Shown in pieces: positions 6,145 to 10,037 of a stretch of 10,037 nucleotides of DNA. The translations under genes were made by a program, and so were the position numbers. This stretch comes from HLUCCA09 sp038757905 (lineage in GTDB: Bacteria > Pseudomonadota > Alphaproteobacteria > Rhodobacterales > Rhodobacteraceae), in contig JBCDGG010000168.1 of the NCBI GenBank assembly GCA_038757905.1, positions 1-10,037 of the forward strand, in the 5' to 3' direction. The notes beneath the pieces were generated by a model. It saw only the letters and a list, made by a program, of their open reading frames with translations, did no database searches and was not told where the DNA came from. The first letter of the stretch is position 1. The number at the start of each line of letters is the position of its first letter.

Positions 6145-7118
6145 GCCGCGGGCTCGTCTGGGCGCCGGCCTTTCTTCTGTTGTGCCTGGGGGCGCTTCTC
6201 TACGGGGCGCGGGGGGCCGCGGACCTGCGGGACCTCACAGCGCTCTTCGGCGGCCCGCTTCCGGGCGACGCCGATGCCATCGTGCTGGTCCAGCTCCGGC
6301 TCCCGCGCCTGCTGGCGGCGCTAGTCGCGGGCGGCGCGCTGGGCGCAGCGGGCGCGATCATCCAAACGCTCAGCCGTAACCCGCTGGCGGATCCGGGGCT
6401 GCTCGGCGTCAACTCCGGCGCTGCCTTCGCCATCGTTCTGACGTTTTGGGCGTTCGGCCCGCAACCGCCCGCGGCGCTGGCGCTTCCGGGCTTGCTGGGC
6501 GCAAGCCTCGCCGCGGGTTTCGTATGGATCCTTGCGATGCGGGTGTCCCATCCGATGACGCTGATCCTCGGCGGTGTCGCGCTCACGGCCGTTCTGGGCG
6601 CGGGCGTGCGCGCCCTGATACTTGCTGACAGCGTCGCATTGGACGGGTTCCGCCAGTGGGCCGTCGGCTCCGTCGCCGTTGTGGAGGCACCGACGCTCGC
6701 GTTGGCATCCGCGATCGGTGCGGCCGGGCTCTGCCTCGCGCTTCTTTCTGCCCGCAGTCTGGACGCGCTCTCGCTCGGCGACGACATGGCCCGGGCACTC
6801 GGTGCCTCGCTCATTGGCACGCGGGCGGCCGCGTTGGCGGCGACGGCGCTTCTCAGCACGGCCGCGGTATTGGTGGCGGGACCGCTGATGTTCATCGGTC
6901 TCGTGGCGCCGCACATCGCGCGGATGACCGGCGCGCAATCCTCTCTCGGCCTTCTGGGCGCCTCCTGTGCCTGGGGGGCGAGCCTCGTCATCGCGGCAGA
7001 TCTGATCGGTCGCAGCCTCTTTCCGGGGGTGGTCATACAGGCCGGTCTGGGCGTCGCGCTCGTCGGCGGGCCGCTCTTGATCTGGCTCGTGTGCCGAGAC
7101 GTGCGAGACGGGGTATGA
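6141..7118 (+). CDS. FecCD-type siderophore ABC permease, first subunit
   Basis: This 325-residue inner-membrane protein is one half of the channel that moves the ferric siderophore into the cytoplasm. Its length and pattern fit the FecCD/BtuC family with about ten membrane segments. Visible family marks are RLPR (53-56), NPLADPGLLGVNSGA (80-94), the cytoplasmic coupling loop SLGDDMARALG (211-221) that contacts the ATPase, and GPLMFIGLVAPHIAR (247-261). The start ATG overlaps the stop of the binding protein gene in ATGA, which indicates translational coupling. It pairs with the permease encoded next. The separate-permease layout is that of FecBCDE or FepBDGC systems rather than the fused FhuB form. 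Confidence 0.92.
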   Translation: MSRGLVWAPAFLLLCLGALLYGARGAADLRDLTALFGGPLPGDADAIVLVQLRLPRLLAALVAGGALGAAGAIIQTLSRNPLADPGLLGVNSGAAFAIVLTFWAFGPQPPAALALPGLLGASLAAGFVWILAMRVSHPMTLILGGVALTAVLGAGVRALILADSVALDGFRQWAVGSVAVVEAPTLALASAIGAAGLCLALLSARSLDALSLGDDMARALGASLIGTRAAALAATALLSTAAVLVAGPLMFIGLVAPHIARMTGAQSSLGLLGASCAWGASLVIAADLIGRSLFPGVVIQAGLGVALVGGPLLIWLVCRDVRDGV

Positions 7119-8080
7119 GCCGCGCGGCTGCCTCTGTCGGGGCGCTCGCTTGCGCGGTGTTCGGCCTCGCAGCAGCCCTCCTCGCCGCGATGGGCGAGCC
7201 GCTCGACTGGGCCGCGGTGCTTGCTGGCACCGGGATCGAGCGCGAGCTTCTGCTGCACTTCCGCCTGCCGCGGGTGCTGACGGCGTGCCTGACGGGCGCC
7301 GTGCTTGGGCTTGCCGGGACGGCCCTGCAGGTTGTCCTGCGCAATCCTTTGGCGTCGCCGGACGTGATCGGCTTCGGGGCGGGGGCCGGCGCGGGTGCCG
7401 CTGTCGCGATCATCATCGCGGGCTCGCTCGACGCTGTTCTGCCCGGTGCCCTGCTCGGCGGCGCGCTTGCAACGGCGCTGATCCTGTCGCTGGCCTGGCG
7501 CGGGGGCCTTCCGCCGAATGGCCTCATCATAATAGGCGTCGCGCTGAGCCTGATGCTCACAGCCGCGACGGATGTCCTGTTGTCCTTCAGCCCCGGCATT
7601 CAGGCCGCGGAGACGGCGCGCTTCCTGACCGGCAGCTTCGCCGGCTCCGACTGGCAGGGGGTCGCCCTTCTGGCGGGGGCCGCGGCGGCGGGCGGCCTGC
7701 TCCTTGGCCTGCAGAGCTACACGATCAACCGGCTGGATCTGGGAGACGATATTGCCACCGCCCAGGGTCTGAACGTCAGGCGCACGCGCGGGGTGATGGT
7801 GGCGTCGTCCGCGGCCTTGATCTCCGTCTCCGTGGCGGCGACGGGCCCTTTGCCGTTTCTTGCGTTCCTGGCCGGGCCCCTGGCCCGCGCCGTCACCGGG
7901 GTGGGGGGCACCCAGCTGGGCGCAGCCGCCCTGACCGGTGCGCTCATCGCGCTCGGGGCTGACGCCCTCGCCCGGTCATGGCCGTCGGCCACGACGCTGC
8001 CGGCCGGCGTGTTCACCGCTGCTTTGGGGGGCCTGGCCATGCTCGTCATCGTTCTTCGCCAAGGGGAGCGCCGCCCATGA
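7115..8080 (+). CDS. FecCD-type siderophore ABC permease, second subunit
   Basis: This 321-residue protein is the partner of the preceding permease in the inner-membrane channel. It shows RLPR (50-53), NPLASPDVIGFGAGAG (77-92) and the coupling loop LDLGDDIATAQGLN (207-220). At 244-260 it has GPLPFLAFLAGPLARAV, where the first permease has the common GLVAPHIAR form, so the two subunits are not recent duplicates. The start was placed at the ATG at 7115, which overlaps the previous stop as ATGA; the frame is open further left, but only inside the first permease gene. The N-terminal segment (residues 8-26) is a clean membrane helix. The end overlaps the ATPase start, again as ATGA. Confidence 0.92.
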   Translation: MSRAAASVGALACAVFGLAAALLAAMGEPLDWAAVLAGTGIERELLLHFRLPRVLTACLTGAVLGLAGTALQVVLRNPLASPDVIGFGAGAGAGAAVAIIIAGSLDAVLPGALLGGALATALILSLAWRGGLPPNGLIIIGVALSLMLTAATDVLLSFSPGIQAAETARFLTGSFAGSDWQGVALLAGAAAAGGLLLGLQSYTINRLDLGDDIATAQGLNVRRTRGVMVASSAALISVSVAATGPLPFLAFLAGPLARAVTGVGGTQLGAAALTGALIALGADALARSWPSATTLPAGVFTAALGGLAMLVIVLRQGERRP

Positions 8081-8847
8081 CCGGCTTCACTCTGGATCAG
8101 GTCGACGTCACGTTCTCTGGCCGTCCCGTGCTGCGCGGGGTGCGGGGCGAGATCCGCCCCGCCAATGTCACCACCGTGATCGGGCCGAACGGCAGCGGCA
8201 AGTCCACGCTCCTGCGCGCGCTGGCGCGGATCGTCCGGCCCAGTGCCGGGCGCGTCGTGCTCGATGGCCAGAGTGCGTGGGACATCGCGCCGAAGGCCTA
8301 TGCCCGGCGTGTCTCCTTTCTGGCGCAGAACCCCGTCACGCCGGAGGGCCTGCGCGTGAGAGCGCTGGTCGAACGTGGCCGCACACCCTATCTCGGCCCG
8401 TTCCGCCCGATGACGGATGCGGACCGCGCGGCGGTGGAGGATGCGCTCGCCGCCACGGGGCTTGCCGATCTGGCGGAGCGGCGCGTCGACAGGCTGTCGG
8501 GCGGGCAACGTCAGCGCGTCTGGATCGCCATGGCACTGGCGCAGCAGACGCCCGTGTTGCTACTGGACGAACCGACGAGCTTTCTCGACCTGCCGCATCA
8601 GGCAGAGGTCATGCAGCTCGTGCGGAAGCTCAACCAGGACCTGGGAAAAACCATCGTCATGGTCCTGCATGACATCAACCTCGCCGCGGCCCATAGCGAT
8701 GAAATCGTGGCGATGCGTGCCGGCCGGATCGTGCGCAGCGGACCGCCCAAGGAGATCGTGACAGAGGAGCTGCTGTCCGCTTTGTTCGACGCCCCGCTTT
8801 CGCTGCATCCGAGGGGCGCGGCGGACGTGCCGTTCGTGTTGCCGTGA
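8077..8847 (+). CDS. Siderophore ABC transporter ATPase
   Basis: This 256-residue cytoplasmic protein hydrolyses ATP to drive siderophore import through the two permeases. All nucleotide-binding motifs are intact: Walker A GPNGSGKST (36-44), Q-loop Gln in FLAQN (84), signature LSGGQRQR (140-147), Walker B LLLDEP (161-166), D-loop SFLD (168-171) and the switch His in VLHDIN (198). The length is normal for FecE/FepC/FhuC proteins. The start is the ATG at 8077 within ATGA; AAGGGGAG (8061-8068) lies eight bases upstream and is the best ribosome binding site in the operon, so this subunit may be made at a higher rate. The frame extends further left inside the permease gene but has no reason to be coding there. 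Confidence 0.95.
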   Translation: MTGFTLDQVDVTFSGRPVLRGVRGEIRPANVTTVIGPNGSGKSTLLRALARIVRPSAGRVVLDGQSAWDIAPKAYARRVSFLAQNPVTPEGLRVRALVERGRTPYLGPFRPMTDADRAAVEDALAATGLADLAERRVDRLSGGQRQRVWIAMALAQQTPVLLLDEPTSFLDLPHQAEVMQLVRKLNQDLGKTIVMVLHDINLAAAHSDEIVAMRAGRIVRSGPPKEIVTEELLSALFDAPLSLHPRGAADVPFVLP

Positions 8848-10037
8848 GGGTGGAAGGGCCGCCCTTTCCGGGGCTGGCGCGCGGCCTGTGGGTGATGGGG
8901 CTCGGATTGGCTGCCATCGCGATGGCCAACAACATGATCATCCCGCTGCTCGGCCCGGTCGGCCGCACCGTCGGGCTCAGCGATCAGCATATCGGGCTTG
9001 TCCATTCAGGCGCCGCCCTTGCGGCGATACCCGCCGCGCCGTGGTGGGGGCGACGCTCGGATCTGGTCGGCCGGCGTCCGGTCTTCGTGGCGAGCCTGCT
9101 GGGCTTCGCGGCCTCCACTTTCGCGTTGGCGTGGGTCCTGCAATATGCCCTGTGGGAGCCTTTGAGCGCGGGCACCGTGTTTGCTTTGCTTCTGATGTCG
9201 CGGCTGGCCTATGGCGCCCTCGGCAGCGGTGCCCTTCCCGCGGCGGCGGGCTATCTCGCCGATGTCTCCCGTCCCGAAGATCGCTTGCGCGCGATGACGA
9301 TGCCCTCCCGCGCCTTCAGCCTCGGAGGGCTCTTCGGCCTGTGCCTCGTCTGGCCGGCCGCGGCCCTGTTCGGCTATGCCGGGCCGGTCTTCCTGGTGGC
9401 GGGTTTCGGCGCCATGGTCGCGGTCGCTTCTCTCTTTCTGATCGGAACGGCCCCACACCGGCGCGAGGGCCGTGGGTTGCCTGACGCGTCCCGCCAGCGA
9501 TTGCCCGCCCCCTACCTCCTGTTGGCAGTGAACGGCCTGGCGTTCACGCTCATGAGCATGATCCAAACGACGGTGCCGTTCTTCGTGCAGGACGCGTTGG
9601 CCCTCTCGACGAGCGAGGCCATTTCCCTGGCCACGGGGCTTGCCCTTGTCCTGACCCTCGCGACCCTCGCCGCGCTCAGGGCCGCCGCCGCCTCGAAGCT
9701 GGGCGCTCCGTCGCTCGCCGCGCTCGGGCTTGGCATCGCGGCGGCGGGCGCGGCATTCCTGCATCTGTCGAGCGGTCTCGCAGTGCTCGGTCTTGCGCAT
9801 GTCCTGCTCGGCTTCGGGTTAGGCCTTTTCGTGCCGACAACGCAATCCGCCCTGTCCCTTCGGACCTCCAGCGCAACGCAGGCGCGCGCCGCCGGGCGGC
9901 TGTCGGCCGCGGCCACCTCGGGCTATGTCCTCGGGCCGTTCGCCGGGGCGTTCCTGTACGCCGACCATGGCGCGCGCCTCTATCTGTTCGCCATGGCCGC
10001 GTTGGCTGGCCTGGCGGTGCTGCTGTGGATCCGCAGG
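8844..10037 (+). CDS. MFS transporter, candidate siderophore exporter (runs off the right edge)
   Basis: A frame of 398 codons is open from 8844 to the window end. The product is very hydrophobic, with about twelve membrane segments, and has the MFS motif A form GRRSDLVGRRPV at residues 69-80 in the loop between segments 2 and 3. A polar middle loop (about 203-222) separates two six-helix halves. The length already matches a normal MFS carrier, so only a short tail should be missing. The start is a GTG at 8844 that overlaps the ATPase stop as GTGA; no strong ribosome binding site is visible, consistent with coupled translation. An ATG at 8895 falls inside the first helix and is less likely. 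Drug or siderophore export is the common role for this type of carrier beside siderophore genes, but uptake from the periplasm is also possible. The substrate is inferred from context only. Confidence 0.85.
   Translation, partial: MRVEGPPFPGLARGLWVMGLGLAAIAMANNMIIPLLGPVGRTVGLSDQHIGLVHSGAALAAIPAAPWWGRRSDLVGRRPVFVASLLGFAASTFALAWVLQYALWEPLSAGTVFALLLMSRLAYGALGSGALPAAAGYLADVSRPEDRLRAMTMPSRAFSLGGLFGLCLVWPAAALFGYAGPVFLVAGFGAMVAVASLFLIGTAPHRREGRGLPDASRQRLPAPYLLLAVNGLAFTLMSMIQTTVPFFVQDALALSTSEAISLATGLALVLTLATLAALRAAAASKLGAPSLAALGLGIAAAGAAFLHLSSGLAVLGLAHVLLGFGLGLFVPTTQSALSLRTSSATQARAAGRLSAAATSGYVLGPFAGAFLYADHGARLYLFAMAALAGLAVLLWIRR

Overview
The window is about 10 kb of GC-rich DNA with strong GC bias in codon third positions. 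Gene starts often overlap the preceding stop by four bases. The protein types suggest an alphaproteobacterium, possibly of the Rhodobacterales; this is inferred from style and gene content, since no marker gene is present.

Left third (1-1861): the end of an unidentified small membrane protein gene is followed by non-coding DNA containing the wreck of a short-chain dehydrogenase/reductase (SDR) gene. The wreck has lost most of its middle and carries several frameshifts, but a terminator-like hairpin still follows it. Next, on the minus strand, is an intact MarR-family regulator gene with an inverted repeat just upstream that looks like its operator. A gene-free stretch of about 370 bases, containing a long hairpin and two smaller repeats, separates it from the iron-uptake genes.

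Right two thirds (1862-10037): this is a ferric-siderophore uptake locus in two divergent arms. The minus-strand arm has an AraC-family regulator gene followed by a TonB-dependent outer-membrane siderophore receptor gene. The plus-strand arm is a tightly packed operon: periplasmic binding protein, two FecCD-type permeases, an ABC ATPase, and an MFS transporter that runs off the right edge. All four junctions in this arm overlap by four bases (ATGA three times, GTGA once), which points to translational coupling. The arms share a roughly 190-base divergent control region. It holds a good promoter for the regulator and a perfect inverted repeat whose two halves form the -35-like TTGAC boxes of both strands.

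Working model: the receptor brings the ferric siderophore across the outer membrane, the binding protein delivers it to the permease pair, and the ATPase powers entry to the cytoplasm. The AraC-type protein probably switches the locus on when the siderophore is available. The MFS protein, coupled to the importer, is a candidate siderophore exporter or a second inner-membrane step, so biosynthesis genes may lie beyond the right edge. No mobile element, CRISPR array, tRNA or rRNA was seen. I see a well-formed but recognisable iron-uptake system rather than a clearly new one; the less expected parts are the decayed SDR gene and the control sites.
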